Part shown: positions 1 to 11,000 of the stretch, in pieces | How positions within the stretch are numbered: position 1 is the first letter of the stretch | Layout: the number at the start of each line of letters is the position of its first letter | Assembly (NCBI RefSeq): GCF_036898095.1 | Contig: NC_090726.1 | Coordinates: forward strand, 40,750,615-40,814,614 | DNA: 64,000 nucleotides | Origin: Palaemon carinicauda | Taxonomy: Eukaryota > Arthropoda > Malacostraca > Decapoda > Palaemonidae | Direction: 5' to 3' | Translations under genes and position numbers: made by a program | The notes under the pieces: generated by a model | Told to the model about the DNA's origin: nothing | Seen by the model: the letters and a program-made list of their open reading frames with translations, nothing else | Database searches by the model: none

Positions 1-834
1 ACCTCTCCATCATTCAGGCAGGCTTAGGGGCCGTAGTCTGGCCCCTCTACAGATCCTACAGCTTCTGCCGAGTCGCTCCGTGCGCGACGACTTCATGGTA
101 CTGGCGTGTTCTAACCAGCAAGGGATCCATTTTCATACCTTCGCATCTTGCAGTAGAGATACTGAGATGATTCGAGATCCTCTCAATGCCACCATCGGCT
201 CGCTCATTCCGGGCAGAGGAATGTTCTCTCCGACTATCCGAGCAGAGCCTCGTAGAGAGAGTGTACCTGGGGGTCTTTGGCCTTGAGTAACCAGCAAGTC
301 CTGGTCTGGGGGACCTGATCGCGACAGATTGGAACCTCAAGCTTCCGCTGTTCTTCCCCCCAGTCTCAGACCCCGAGACTCTGGCAAGATGCATTCCGGT
401 GATGGTGGGACAACATCGACGCCTGCGTCTTCCCTCCTTTGTTGTCTGTTGAGAATGGGTCTCAACAAGACCAGGTTGTCTGTCAACCTTTCAATGGCCC
501 TGAGAGCTCCACTGGGACTATACGCAGAACGGTTTCCGGACCCTCTGCTTCCCCTGACGGAACTCCCGGGAGAGCTTCTCCCACGGCACAGGCTACTCAA
601 ACAACCACACTGCAACATCTTTCACGAGCCGGGGCGTCGCTTCGGCTTCATGCCTGGAGACACTACGCCTCCTCCTCAAGAAGAGACAACCCGCTACAGT
701 CGCGGGACGGAGGTCGCGTCATCTGCGATAGTCATCCGCAGGGGTCCTCCAGGCGAAGTGGAGAGTCTTCGGAGGTTGGTGTTGTGGGAGATATACCTCT
801 TCCCGTGAGGCCTCTTCTCCAGCAATAACGAACT

Positions 835-990
835 TATTGCCTTTCGGCGGGAGGAAACTCCTTTCCGCTCTCGGCAATGAAGCCTGTCGCTCAGCCTTTC
901 CCTGACCTTCAGGCTTAAAGGAATAACTTTTCCTTCCCGCTGGACCTTTCCTCGCTCATGCTAAGCTGCGAACGTCCCTGCCCTAGTCGG
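835..990 (+). repeat. Stem-loop segment inside the recombinase N-domain (family 2)
   Basis: The loop sequence (about 870-935, GCTCTCGGCAATGAAG...CAGCC) and the arm to its right (about 936-990) match the 68-bp-arm hairpin at 52717-52914. The left arm is degenerate here. It occupies the place where family-1 recombinases have about 70 residues of N-domain. Relative to the coding strand, the loop lies in the opposite orientation to the copy at 52 kb. Confidence 0.55.
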
Positions 991-1049
991 AGTGAGACCT
1001 CCAACTTGGAGCATGGCTCGGACTTTCTAGTTCCTTAAGAGATCTTCTC

Positions 1050-1615
1050 AAGACCCTTTACGTCTGGCCTCTGATCGTATTCCGTCTTGGGGATCCTGCT
1101 CACTCTGGCCGCGGCCAGTGTGTAAGCAATCTTCTTGGTCTCGTACGACTCCGCCCTTTCTAAGGAAGAGGGGAAGGCAACATTCAGGTTCGCTCCTAAG
1201 TTGTTGGCTAGACTCAGAATCTTGGGGTCCCGGCCCTTTGGTCCAATTCCTTCAAAATTTCGAGTCACCATTCTGTATCTGATGTCCCAAAACCTTCTCC
1301 TTCTTGCCAGTAAAGGAATCAAGAGGTTAGCTTTGGGAACAGCTGCAGTTTGTCTTCAGTTGCAGCCGGTTTGGGAGCACAAGAAGGACACGGGGGAGAG
1401 TCACCAGTATACCTCTTCAGCTCGGACTCAAGGACATTCATCTCGACCTGACTCCAGATCCTCCCCCGTCATGTCGCCCTACAGCACGATGTCGGATACA
1501 TCGCAACGTCCCTCGCCTTCGAGTAATACTACTCTGTGACGCAGGTGCTACAAGCTGGAGTCTGGAAGCGTCTAATGACCTTCGCAGCCCGCTTCCTGCA
1601 GGGCGTGACCCACAG
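1050..1615 (+). pseudogene. Tyrosine recombinase core, degenerate (family 2)
   Basis: This encoded the catalytic domain of the recombinase that integrates circular DIRS DNA. The homologous domain at 52006-52700 aligns along its length, including an ATFRFAPKL-like strand and the C-terminal motif TQVLQAGVW. The usual HxxR box is damaged: it reads HDVGY, so the second catalytic Arg is gone. The tyrosine region reads FAARFLQGV where intact relatives have an aromatic-Tyr-Leu-(K/R)-Asp-Val motif, so the nucleophile appears lost. At least two stops and several frame changes occur. The segment ends exactly where the LTR of the neighbouring Gypsy element begins. Confidence 0.7.
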
Positions 1616-2817
1616 TGTAGCGGGATGTATACAAAAACAAACCCCCCACACCCTTGATCACTCTTACTTCCAAAATATCCCACAACACAAACTTTCCCCT
1701 TACTTTACTTTAAACTAGACTCTTGGACAGAAGGAAAATGAAAACAAAACATAGCCTTAAAACTATATTAACGCAACCAAAAACAGAACACAAATCATTA
1801 AACTGACTTAACACTAAAACAAATCACTTATCACCAAACCATCCACCATATGCCATAAACCAGGAACAATCACAATTTATCATAAATTCAATAGACAAAA
1901 AAAACAAAATTTGCTATATATATCCGTGCGTGAGGGTACCGAGAACGCCAACAATCGAAAAAAAAACAATATCCCTTTAATATACCCAACACCGTTAGTC
2001 CACGCACAGTACCAAAATCACACTTAAGACTAAATAAATTACTTAATACTAAACACCAATCATATTCTGCAACACACGAAAAATGTAATGGCAAACCAAG
2101 AAAACCTCTTGGTTCACACGCAACAGTCCTTGCGCAGTTGTAGCCTACTGGCACTGGCCAACACTATCGTACGGCCAATTCGACCGTGCAATCTTATGCG
2201 GTGGTCGTCGTCATCAATTGTCGTTTAGAGAAATCCGTATTTTATAGCCAGGTCATCAACGTTCAAAAATTCTGTATTTCAGCAGTCTATTCCTACATTC
2301 ATTGTCCGGTCCGGGTCGTCATCATCAAGCTATTCATATACAATCAAATACACACGGCTGGCAAACACCACCTTCCAGGCCAAACTAAAACTCCAAGGAG
2401 TATAAAGGAATCCAAAGGAGGAACTACGGCTCAGAACATAAAAACACTAAACAGCCGGCTTCCGAAGAACAAAAAATGCAGAACCGACTCCTTCTATCGT
2501 CCAAGATCTAATGCTTTCGCCCAAGACATTCATCACCACCCTATCCTAGCTAAAAAAATGTAAACAAACAACCTCAAATATACCAACAATCTTTCCAACT
2601 TCAAACAATCATTCGCTAATTACCCCTCCTTTTCTTCGGCGCGCACCGCGGACACACAAAACACGCACACACAAACGCACATACACACATACTCTCTCGC
2701 GCAACCACGCGCGATCTAACAAAACTAAAGCAAATGAAATTCTCTCTCTCTCTCTCTCTCTCATCCTCTCTCTCTCTCTTCTCTCTCCTCTGACAAAACT
2801 AAAGCAAATAAACACTT

Positions 2818-2897
<80 letters not shown>

Positions 2898-3041
2898 ACA
2901 AAACTAAGCGAATAAACACTTTCTCTCTCTTGCGGTTTGACAAAACTTAAGTAAATAAACACTCACTCACACTCACTCTCTCTCTCTCTCTAATGACAAA
3001 GCTAAAGCAAATAAAATGTCTTGATTTAACAATACTAAAAC

Positions 3042-3116
<75 letters not shown>

Positions 3117-3143
3117 ACAAAACTAAAGCCAATACTGTAAACA

Positions 3144-3204
<61 letters not shown>

Positions 3205-3219
3205 AAACTTAAATAAACA

Positions 3220-3261
<42 letters not shown>

Positions 3262-3306
3262 ATTTGGCAAACAAAAAATAAATTAAAATAAAATTAATCC
3301 TCCACA
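1616..3306 (-). repeat. Probable 3' LTR of a Ty3/Gypsy element
   Basis: On the plus strand it begins TGTAGCGGGATG and ends AATCCTCCACA, so both strands start TGT and end ACA, as LTRs do. A purine-rich tract (minus strand AAGGGGGGAGGA) lies directly inside its 3306 edge, as expected for the plus-strand primer. Homology to the host DIRS element stops at 1615, immediately before TGT, with a possible target duplication CACAG at 1611-1615. The length of about 1.7 kb is large and is inflated by TC microsatellites. The partner LTR is not seen and should lie in or beyond the N gap, so the call rests on termini, purine tract and insertion point. Confidence 0.65.
2739..3260. repeat. Multiple (TC)n microsatellite blocks separated by a short spacer
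   Basis: At least six TC tracts of 16 to about 70 bp alternate with a spacer resembling ACAAAACTAAAGCAAATAAA. The spacer itself recurs, so the region is a compound repeat in which TC tracts expanded inside a tandemly duplicated unit of the LTR. Confidence 0.95.
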
Positions 3307-3319
3307 TTCCTCCCCCCTT
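3307..3319 (-). other. Polypurine tract of the Gypsy element
   Basis: The minus strand reads TAAGGGGGGAGGA directly before the LTR start TGTGGAGG. This is the expected primer site for second-strand synthesis in LTR retrotransposons. Confidence 0.6.
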
Positions 3320-3677
3320 ACTTTGCCAAAATCCTCACACAACACTTACCTATTTTCTCATTACCCAGTCGCAATCAGGAACAGGGCCTCGGCTTCGAGT
3401 AACCTGGGCCTTCATATACCTGCACTCTCTCATTCACTTCTTCCATGTCGTTTTCATTCAACGTACTATTACTATTCCCGTCTATGTTCTGCTCGTTTAA
3501 GATATCATCCACTATTTCATCTACCTCAGTTCATCTGGCCCGAAAATCCACTAATTTCTGTCAACAATTCATCCATTACATCTAAACCATTTTCTACTTT
3601 AACAAAAGAATCATTCATACTGCTTATCATTCTCCTATCTTTCATTCTCGTGTCCGTCATACGTTCTCTTGCCTCAT

Positions 3678-5291
3678 CTAACGAAAACCACACACACTAT
3701 AAGTATCATTCATACTCATCCAAGTTTCATCTGTATTAATACATTTATCTTCCATACTCACCTGTACATTTACACCCTTGTCCTGCTTATTCTGATTCCC
3801 GCCTACAACTACAAAATTTTCCCGCCTTTTATCCCCAGTAAAATTCTCAGACTTCTTTTTCCTTCCATACTCTACTAACACCAATTGCTTATCTTCTAAA
3901 CCTAATGCCTCACACATACTCGGTTCATACTTGTTCGTTTTCAGCCATTTATTCATACCATTCTCCTGAATATATCTTGGTACCTCCTTCCATTTTCGCA
4001 ACTGATTGTGGTGTGCCCTAACCTTTTCCACACTACCATCCACACTTACTTTACCTAAAACATAACTCAACCCACTAGAACCAACATCTAACACCTCATA
4101 TGGACCTTCAAACTTATCACGTACCTTATTGACATTCATTCTTCCTTTTTCAATTACTTCTTTTAACACTTTCTCTCCCACTTTGTAGCTTTCAAATCTC
4201 CTCATTTGCTTTCTTCCAAAACAATCTCTATCATTCTCGGACACACTCAATCTCGGTCTTACTATCTTTTCAAAATTCAACACAAACTTACACGGAGACA
4301 TACCAGTACTCTTGTGCACCGTCGCATTATACGCCCACAAACGCACGCCCAACATATAAATCCCAATCATTATCACATGTAGCTCATCATCCGCAAAATT
4401 TCTGTTAAGGTTCTTACAGTCCTTTCAGCCAAACCATTCGCACTTGGCATATACGGAGTCGAATACACATGTTCAATGCCCCATTCTCTCAACATCTGCT
4501 CAAACTCCCATCCAACAAACTCCGGACCATTGTCACTTAACATTTTCGCAGGCTTACACACACTCATCGGCAAAATCACTTGACTTACCATTCTCGCTAC
4601 AGTCTCACTTCGTTTATTCTTGATGGGTACTGCATATGCAAACTTGCTCATATGATCGACCATGACAATCATTCCCACATGTCTCCTCGCAGTCACAGGC
4701 AACGAAACACAATCAATCACAAACATCTCAAATGGCTCTTTCATACGTAATCTCAAAATAGGCGGACTGGCATGCATGATCTGATACTTCCCCTTCTGAC
4801 AATCCTCACAAGTAGTCGCTACATCCCTACAAATTTGGCTCAACCCAGGCGTAAACAACCTCTCTCGCATGCATTCCCACAATTTATTCTTCCCCATATG
4901 CCCCATACCTGTCATGCACTACCATACACATACTTACAGCTGCATGCATTGGAAATACAGGAACATATATATCTTCATCCATTCCCCTATGCAAAAAAAT
5001 ACACAATATTCTTACAAACAATAAATCTTTTAACACTTTCTTATACGCTTCCAAATCACACGGCCATTCTTCCACCCTTATACCATTTAAAATACATTCA
5101 CGTAACCTATTTATCTCTAAACATTCACCTTGCATTTCTTCCACCTCTTCTTTGCTTAACAAATCATCTTCACTCTTTGCAATATCAATCATGCCAACAA
5201 AATTCGCCATGAATACACTATTATCCTCAATTACTATTACCTTACAGCCATTCTTTGAAAGCAAACCCTTTACCAACATCAACTGACACAT
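3678..5291 (-). pseudogene. Gypsy integrase, frameshifted
   Basis: This encoded the integrase that inserts the double-stranded DNA copy. Reading on the minus strand, 5291-4884 ends with the first half of the HHCC zinc finger. 4915-4373 continues with the CxxC half (TTCEDCQ) and the DDE core: Asp in FVIDCVSLP, Asp in LSDNGPEF, Glu in GLAERT. 4376-3678 carries the rest of the core and a chromodomain-less C-terminus with the GPY/F module (KFEGPYEVL). The reading frame changes at about 4890 and 4375, so the gene is broken, although each piece is well preserved. Confidence 0.85.
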
Positions 5292-5600
5292 GGTGCAACC
5301 TCAAAAAATCTATTCCCATCAAAAAACAACTAGGCATTTCATTCTCTCCCATTACAATAAAATTATGTTCCACTTCCATACTCCCTAGTTTCACCTTCAA
5401 CCTCACTTCTTCCCAAACAAGTAAACTTCCCTGACCTATTCCATGAATTCTCACACTCGTACACTGTCTTTTCACTTCCCAATTGTACCTCTCAATTTCC
5501 CTGATAACCGACTCATTTACTAATGACACGAGCACCCGTATCAATTAAACTACAATATTCATTCTCATTTATATTCACATATGTCATCATCCTTCCTTTT
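5242..5600 (-). pseudogene. Second retropepsin-like domain between RNase H and integrase
   Basis: On the minus strand a Leu-Ile-Asp-Thr-Gly-Ala active-site loop is encoded at about 5550-5535, followed after a single frameshift by VSLVNESV and, near 5310, FLMGIDFLRLHHVSVD, the retropepsin (I/L)-(L/M)-G-x-D-F-L flap-end motif. The spacing of about 80 residues fits a retroviral-type aspartic protease. It lies downstream of RNase H and upstream of integrase, separate from the protease at 7.9-8.5 kb. The upstream part of the same open stretch (5956-5600) is unrecognised linker. Confidence 0.65.
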
Positions 5601-5978
5601 ACACCATGCATACATACATTTACTCTCCTTTCAATTCTGTCACTCACTTCACCAATATGTTCATCATCATGTTCACTGTCCTCTATACCCCCATATCTTA
5701 GATTAAGGTCACTTGCACCATTATCCTTCTCACTCAACAATTTGCAACATTCCTCATTACATTGCATCCTCAAGATATATTCCCTATCATTCTCCTTATA
5801 TGCCCTATATTCCATTGGTCGATTCCATCCAAAATACAAATGCACAGTTACACCATACAGCATACTTACCACCATTAATATCTTAGATAATACTTCCCCT
5901 TCTAGTACACTACTCTCCTCCTCATACACCATTTCTTTTGACACTTCATTCATCACCCTTCTTTTAAGCTCAGTTACG

Positions 5979-6677
5979 CTACCTGGTATTTTCCGTATCT
6001 AACCCCTCTTGTATTAACTTACTTAAACCCATTAGGATACACTTATATACCATATCTTCCCCTTCACAACACTGCTCCACAACTAAACCTTCAGGCAACC
6101 TTTCAGAATTCTGATTACTCTCTTTATCTTCCATCCTCCCATGCATCCTCGACATCGCATCTGCTATCACATTCTTATTTCCCGGTACATATTCTAATCT
6201 AAAATCAAATTCATTCAAATCCTCTATGGTCCTAGCAACCCTTGCATTTACACACTCTTTCCTTATCATATACACTAGGGGCTGATGGTCAGTACGCACA
6301 ATGAATTTTACACCATACAAGAATACTTTCAATGCTTTCACACAAAATCGTATTGCAGCCAATTCCCTGTCAATCGTCGAATACTTCCGCTTAGCTTTAT
6401 TAAATGCTTTACTAACATACGCTATTACTCTCAATTGCTCTTCTCCATTTACTCTCTGCATTTGAACCAAACAACCACCCATACTAACCCCACTCGCATC
6501 CGTATACAACTCTAGCATATTCGCATTTTCACTGTAGTCTGGAAATGCCAAAGTGACGTCTTTCGCGGCCTCTTCCTTCAACCTTTCAAACGCTTCTATC
6601 ATCCGATCATCCCATTTTAATTTTGTACTATTCCTTTTACCCATCCATTCATTCAAGGCTTCCCTATACCTGAACAA
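5979..6677 (-). pseudogene. Gypsy RNase H domain
   Basis: The reading is open for 232 codons. It starts with the RT thumb/connection (an AFERLKEEA-like helix), then gives LYTDASGVSMGG, the RNase H catalytic Asp; YSTIDRELAAI with the Glu; VRTDHQPLVY with the third Asp; and GNKNVIADAMSR with the fourth Asp. These four motifs in order define Ty3/Gypsy RNase H. It joins the RT piece at 7006-6653 through a frameshift near 6660. Confidence 0.85.
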
Positions 6678-7590
6678 TCTCTAACAAACTTGCGCCCAAA
6701 CTCAACCAAACCAAGAAAACCTCGCAACTCACGCACAGTCCGGGGACGTGGAAATTCTCGCACCTTATTCACAAACTTGTCACTCTTCCTTATACCAGAT
6801 TCACCCACTACATGCCCAAGAAATTCCACCTCCCTGGACAACCATGTACACTTCTCAAGCTTAATTTTCACACCAACTTCAATTAACCGCATCAACACTG
6901 CCTCAAGCAACCGCATATGTTCCTCAATAGTCTCGCTCGCAATCAGAATATCATCTATAAAAACAGTCACCTTCTGTCTATCAAACCCAGCCAAAACTAC
7001 ATTCATCGCTCTTTGGAAGGCAGCAGGCGCATTAGCAAGACCAAAAACTCAACCTTTTAAATTGAAAGTGACAATTCGTACTTGAAAATGCGGTAATGGG
7101 CCTGCTCCCCTCTGCTAGAGGCATCTGATAATAGCCCGCACCAAATCTAATTTAGTAAAAACTTTCATTCCATGCATCTTATAAACACAATCAGACACCA
7201 CATTCATTGGAAAACGTTCTTTAACAGTCACCTCATTCACCTTCCTATAATCAATACACATGCGTAAACTTCCATCAGGCTTTCGTACAGGTACAATAGG
7301 GCTATTCCAGCACTCTCACTCCTTTCTATTACACCCATTTGTTCTAACTCCTGGCACTGCTCTTCTATTTCCTTGGCAATAGGCGGAGAAAATGCCTGGG
7401 ACGCTGATATATGGGGGTATCATCACTGAGAACTATTTTAAATTCTGGCAGGTCTGACCCCCACAATCATCGTCACCGAGACTCACAACTCTCCGCTTAT
7501 CCCATAACATCTTAAGCAATCGTTCCCTTTCGACCTCACTTATACTCTCATCTAACTTAATTCTTCCTTTCAACGTATCGTAATCCCAAT
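6653..7590 (-). pseudogene. Gypsy reverse transcriptase, frameshifted
   Basis: This is the catalytic palm and thumb of a Ty3/Gypsy RT. The clean open part (7006-6653) has the palm motif VFIDDILIASET (FIDD in place of YxDD), then EKCTW, VEFLGHVV and the thumb RELRGFLGL. Upstream (7007-7590) the fingers region is recognisable only by switching frames: a GVIERSES stretch and a degenerate FPMNVV segment. At least three frameshifts occur, so no functional enzyme is possible. Confidence 0.8.
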
Positions 7591-7592
7591 CG

Positions 7593-7829
7593 TCATCGTT
7601 CTTTTACCTTACCAGCCATTACCTGTCTCGCCTTAACATATCTTTCATCCTCTACATTGATCAGTGTATACATACATCCCATGCAATCGCCCTCACGTAT
7701 ACCACGTACTCTCTTCCTCCTAACACACGGCAACAACCTTACATACACCTTGGGTTCCTGCATATTCATAACACCATCATATATATATGCACTCGTTTTC
7801 ACCAAATTACCTGCTTCCATACCTTCCAC
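7593..7829 (-). pseudogene. Linker between protease and RT of the Gypsy polyprotein
   Basis: A 78-codon open stretch is rich in charged residues and has no motif I recognise. It lies between the first protease (7886-8480) and RT in the same direction, so it is best read as polyprotein linker. Confidence 0.4.
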
Positions 7830-7885
7830 TACATATTCATCCTTGTCACTATTTGAAATTCCCAGATTGCTCGGCCATGCAACTT

Positions 7886-8480
7886 TTACACTAATAACCT
7901 CACCTTTCTTACCCGATAACTTTTAACACTTTCCTTTGCTACCAACGGCACTCCCTTCCACACCTTCGTACTCACTCTGCCGTCTTCCTTTAAATAAAAT
8001 TCCCCACAAATATTACCTTTAACCTTTATTTCAATCATATTCACACTTGGATGTACAATCATACCACATTTTTTCAAAAATTTATACCCAAGCAGTACAT
8101 CATATTTCTCATTCGCTCCCTCAACCACGTAAAAATCATTATCCTCCATCATCAGCCCCCCAATCATAACATTTTCCCGTAACTTTCCTTGCACAGGCAT
8201 ACGCAAATTACCAATACCTTTTACTTCACCCTTACATCCCTTAAATTCACAAACCTCTTTTACCTTATCATATGCAATTCCTAAACATTAAATTGACACC
8301 ACAACCAGTATCAATCAAACCAACCAACTCTACACCATTAAAAATCATTTTCACACTCATGCAATCATGTGCTCTTTCTCCCATCACATCTTCATGCAAT
8401 AAACCCTCACGAACATGCATCACATTCACTCCCCACACACACGAGGACTCACCCAGCTGAACCCTCTGATTAATTAGTTT
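7886..8480 (-). pseudogene. First retropepsin domain of the Gypsy element (upstream of RT)
   Basis: On the minus strand the open frame entering from the N gap encodes ELVGLIDTGCGVNLMF at about 8330-8270, with the DTG catalytic triad of a retroviral aspartic protease. After a frame break at about 8265, the 8206-7886 reading gives EKYDVLLGYKFLKKCGMIVHPS, the LLGxxFL flap-end motif. This is the usual protease position before RT. Gag should lie further upstream, but that sequence falls in the gap at 8501-9000 or is absent. Confidence 0.75.
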
Positions 8481-8500
8481 CCCGAACATCCTGGCTGATT

Positions 8501-9000
8501 NNNNNNNNNNNNNNNNNNNNNNNNNNNNNNNNNNNNNNNNNNNNNNNNNNNNNNNNNNNNNNNNNNNNNNNNNNNNNNNNNNNNNNNNNNNNNNNNNNNN
8601 NNNNNNNNNNNNNNNNNNNNNNNNNNNNNNNNNNNNNNNNNNNNNNNNNNNNNNNNNNNNNNNNNNNNNNNNNNNNNNNNNNNNNNNNNNNNNNNNNNNN
8701 NNNNNNNNNNNNNNNNNNNNNNNNNNNNNNNNNNNNNNNNNNNNNNNNNNNNNNNNNNNNNNNNNNNNNNNNNNNNNNNNNNNNNNNNNNNNNNNNNNNN
8801 NNNNNNNNNNNNNNNNNNNNNNNNNNNNNNNNNNNNNNNNNNNNNNNNNNNNNNNNNNNNNNNNNNNNNNNNNNNNNNNNNNNNNNNNNNNNNNNNNNNN
8901 NNNNNNNNNNNNNNNNNNNNNNNNNNNNNNNNNNNNNNNNNNNNNNNNNNNNNNNNNNNNNNNNNNNNNNNNNNNNNNNNNNNNNNNNNNNNNNNNNNNN
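8501..9000. other. Assembly gap of 500 N
   Basis: Exactly 500 unknown bases, a typical placeholder length. The Gypsy gag, primer-binding site and 5' LTR would be expected around here. Nothing on the right side (9001-9420) resembles them, so the gap may be larger than shown or the joint may be wrong. Confidence 0.98.
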
Positions 9001-9187
9001 GGTACATAGGAAGAAAACAATGGAAATGAATGAAAAGATGAAAAAAAAATTGGATGGTTTCTCTTTAGTGGAAAAATCAAGCTAACATTAAGACCATAAA
9101 AGCAAGAAAATCAGAATGTCTCGGCCCAACGAGAGTTGAGAATGATAACACAATAGTCTGGTTCTACCAAATAACAACAACAACAAC

Positions 9188-9231
<44 letters not shown>

Positions 9232-9419
9232 TGTTTACAGCTACAGTATTTATAGCTACAATAAAGTTTCATTTCCAACAAAAATAAGCAAAAATAATTC
9301 CTTAATCTCAAAAGAAAAAAATTATTCACAATAACAAGCCTTGAGCAGCTTGTTTGTGTTATGCCTACACACTGAAGTTATCCTTTTGAGTCTTTACATT
9401 TTTTTTTTCATTTTAGCTA
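9001..9419. other. Non-coding stretch with an (AAC)/(AAT)n microsatellite
   Basis: The block 9170-9230 is AAC and AAT trinucleotide repeat. The flanks are AT-rich and I see no gene or recognisable element end. Confidence 0.7.
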
Positions 9420-10284
9420 TGTACACCAAGAAAAGTAAAGGTAGTGAATCCTCAAGTCCCGTTATAGCAATGCAAGATAAATGAACACAATCAAGATACA
9501 TAAAAGGGTAGAAAAAATTATATCCATTGAGCCTGCTTTAGGCCTGGAATGGTCAATGGTGTCCACCATTAACCATGACAAAGATTACATCGTTCAATAT
9601 GTTACTGAAAAGGTTCCGTTGTCTAAAAATTGTACCATCAATTGGAAGAGAGGTGTAATTTACTATGAAACAGTTCACTAAGTGTCCAATCAGATCAAAA
9701 GACAAACATATGAATGGGTTCCTATGAGCCAAATGCTGATCCAAAAGAAGGCCAAGTCTTTTTATTTGAGGACCTATGTGAAAACATTCATAAAGGACAC
9801 TTCCTTTGCCACAAGTCATGGGTGGTTTAAGATATTCAAGAAGCGCTTTAGCAGGCACAACCCTTGATTTCAAGGAGAAGCTGGTGCTGCTGATACTGTT
9901 GTTGCTGAAGAATTTCCCCTAACTTAAAATAAATTCATAGATAAGAAAATTTGTCCAGAACTCATCTTCAATGTTAACAAGATCTTTTTAATTTGGAAGA
10001 AAATGACAGATCATTCCCTTATTTCAAAGGAAGAAGAAATAATGCCAGGATACAAGGTAGCCAAAGAGAGGCTATCATTTATGTTAGGAGGTAACATCAA
10101 TGGTAATTACAAACTGAAGCTGTTGTTAGTGTACCATGCCCTTAATCCCAGGGCACTCAAAAACATCCCAAAGTTGATGCGCTCTGACTTTTGGAAGGCT
10201 AATCCAATGGGTCATCATCCTCATTTTTGAAGAATTATTCATTTGCCATTTTACATCAGCAGTCAATGAATATTGCAAAGCAAA
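9420..10284 (+). pseudogene. Tigger/pogo (CENP-B-like) transposase, segment 1 of 3
   Basis: The plus-strand translation follows the Tigger/Jerky family: an N-terminal psq-type helix-turn-helix (about 9480-9640), a CENP-B-type HTH with the motif SHGWFKIFKKRFSRHN (about 9820-9866), then the start of the DDE domain with FNVNKIFLIWKKM, PGYKVAKERLSF, KLLLVYHALNPRALKN and a trailing YCKAK. The first catalytic Asp (normally FNxDET) has become Asn, and stops interrupt the frame at 9479, 9679 and 9868, so it is dead. The reading is cut at codon YCKAK by DIRS element A and resumes at 17055. Confidence 0.85.
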
Positions 10285-10321
10285 ATGTTATTTTCATTAG
10301 TAAAATAAATTTTTGAATATA

Positions 10322-10479
10322 CTTACCCGATAATCATGTAGCTGTCAACTCTGTTGCCGACAGAAATCTACGGTCGGGATACGCCAGCGATCGCTATACA
10401 GGTGGGGGTGAACACCACAGCGCCATCTGTGGTCAGGTACTCCAGTACTTCTTGTCAACACCACCTCAATTTTTTCCTC
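10322..10479 (+). repeat. DIRS A left inverted terminal repeat
   Basis: Runs from CTTACCCGATAATCATG to TTTTTTCCTC and is the reverse complement of 16884-17040 apart from one extra T. Confidence 0.92.
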
Positions 10480-10523
10480 GGTCCACTGGTTCTCTATGGG
10501 GAGGAAGGGTGGGTCAATTAAAT

Positions 10524-10614
10524 CATGATTATCGGGTAAGTATATTCAAAAATTTATTTTACTAATGAAAATAACACTTTTCAATATTAATCTTACCCGA
10601 TAATCATGTAGCTG
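10524..10614. other. DIRS A internal complementary region (ICR)
   Basis: This equals the reverse complement of the left end joined to the reverse complement of the right end (…AAAATAACA then CTTTTCAATATT…). It matches the sequence expected at the junction of a circular DNA intermediate and lies beside the 3' ITR, as in DIRS1. Confidence 0.88.
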
Positions 10615-11000
10615 ATTCACACCCAGGGTGGTGGGTGGAGACCAGCATATATGTTAACAAAGAAGCTAAGTATCCCGTATTTTATTTTATTAGTTATTCA
10701 AAAATAACATAAAATAAATAAGTACCTGGTAAGGAAGACGACTTGAACCATTACTCTGCCTTTATTAAGTACGTCTTCCTTACTGAGCGTAGCGGTCCTC
10801 TTAGGATGCTGAACGACTCTTAGGTGCTGAAGTATAAAGGGCTGCAACCCATACTAAAGGACCTCATCACAACCTTTAACCTCGGCGCTTCTCAAGAAAG
10901 AATTGACCACCCGCCAAATCAACAAGGATGTGGAAGGCTTCTTAGCCGACCGTACAACCCATAAAAAGTATTCAAGAGAAAGGTTAAAAAGGTTATGGGA

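Larger units (their letters stand above)
1..1615 (+). mobile_element. DIRS-like retrotransposon fragment (family 2, copy E0), truncated on both sides
   Basis: This is a decayed tyrosine-recombinase retrotransposon read on the plus strand. Around 200-600 the frames give the end of RNase H and the following DIRS-specific domain (a FPDLLPLLTE-like stretch, then an LLKQPH motif), which also occurs in the intact elements at 19.3-21.6 kb. Around 740-805 a recombinase N-terminal segment (QAKWRVF...WC) follows, then a stem-loop region, then the recombinase core at 1050-1615. Frameshifts and stops break every domain. The 5' part lies outside the window. The 3' part stops abruptly at 1615, where a Gypsy LTR begins. 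It is homologous to 51168-52725, not to the 6.75-kb family-1 elements. Confidence 0.75.

Noticed and set aside
2609..3262. ORFs of Arg/Glu and Ser/Leu repeats
   Set aside because: Translation of TC microsatellites; not coding.
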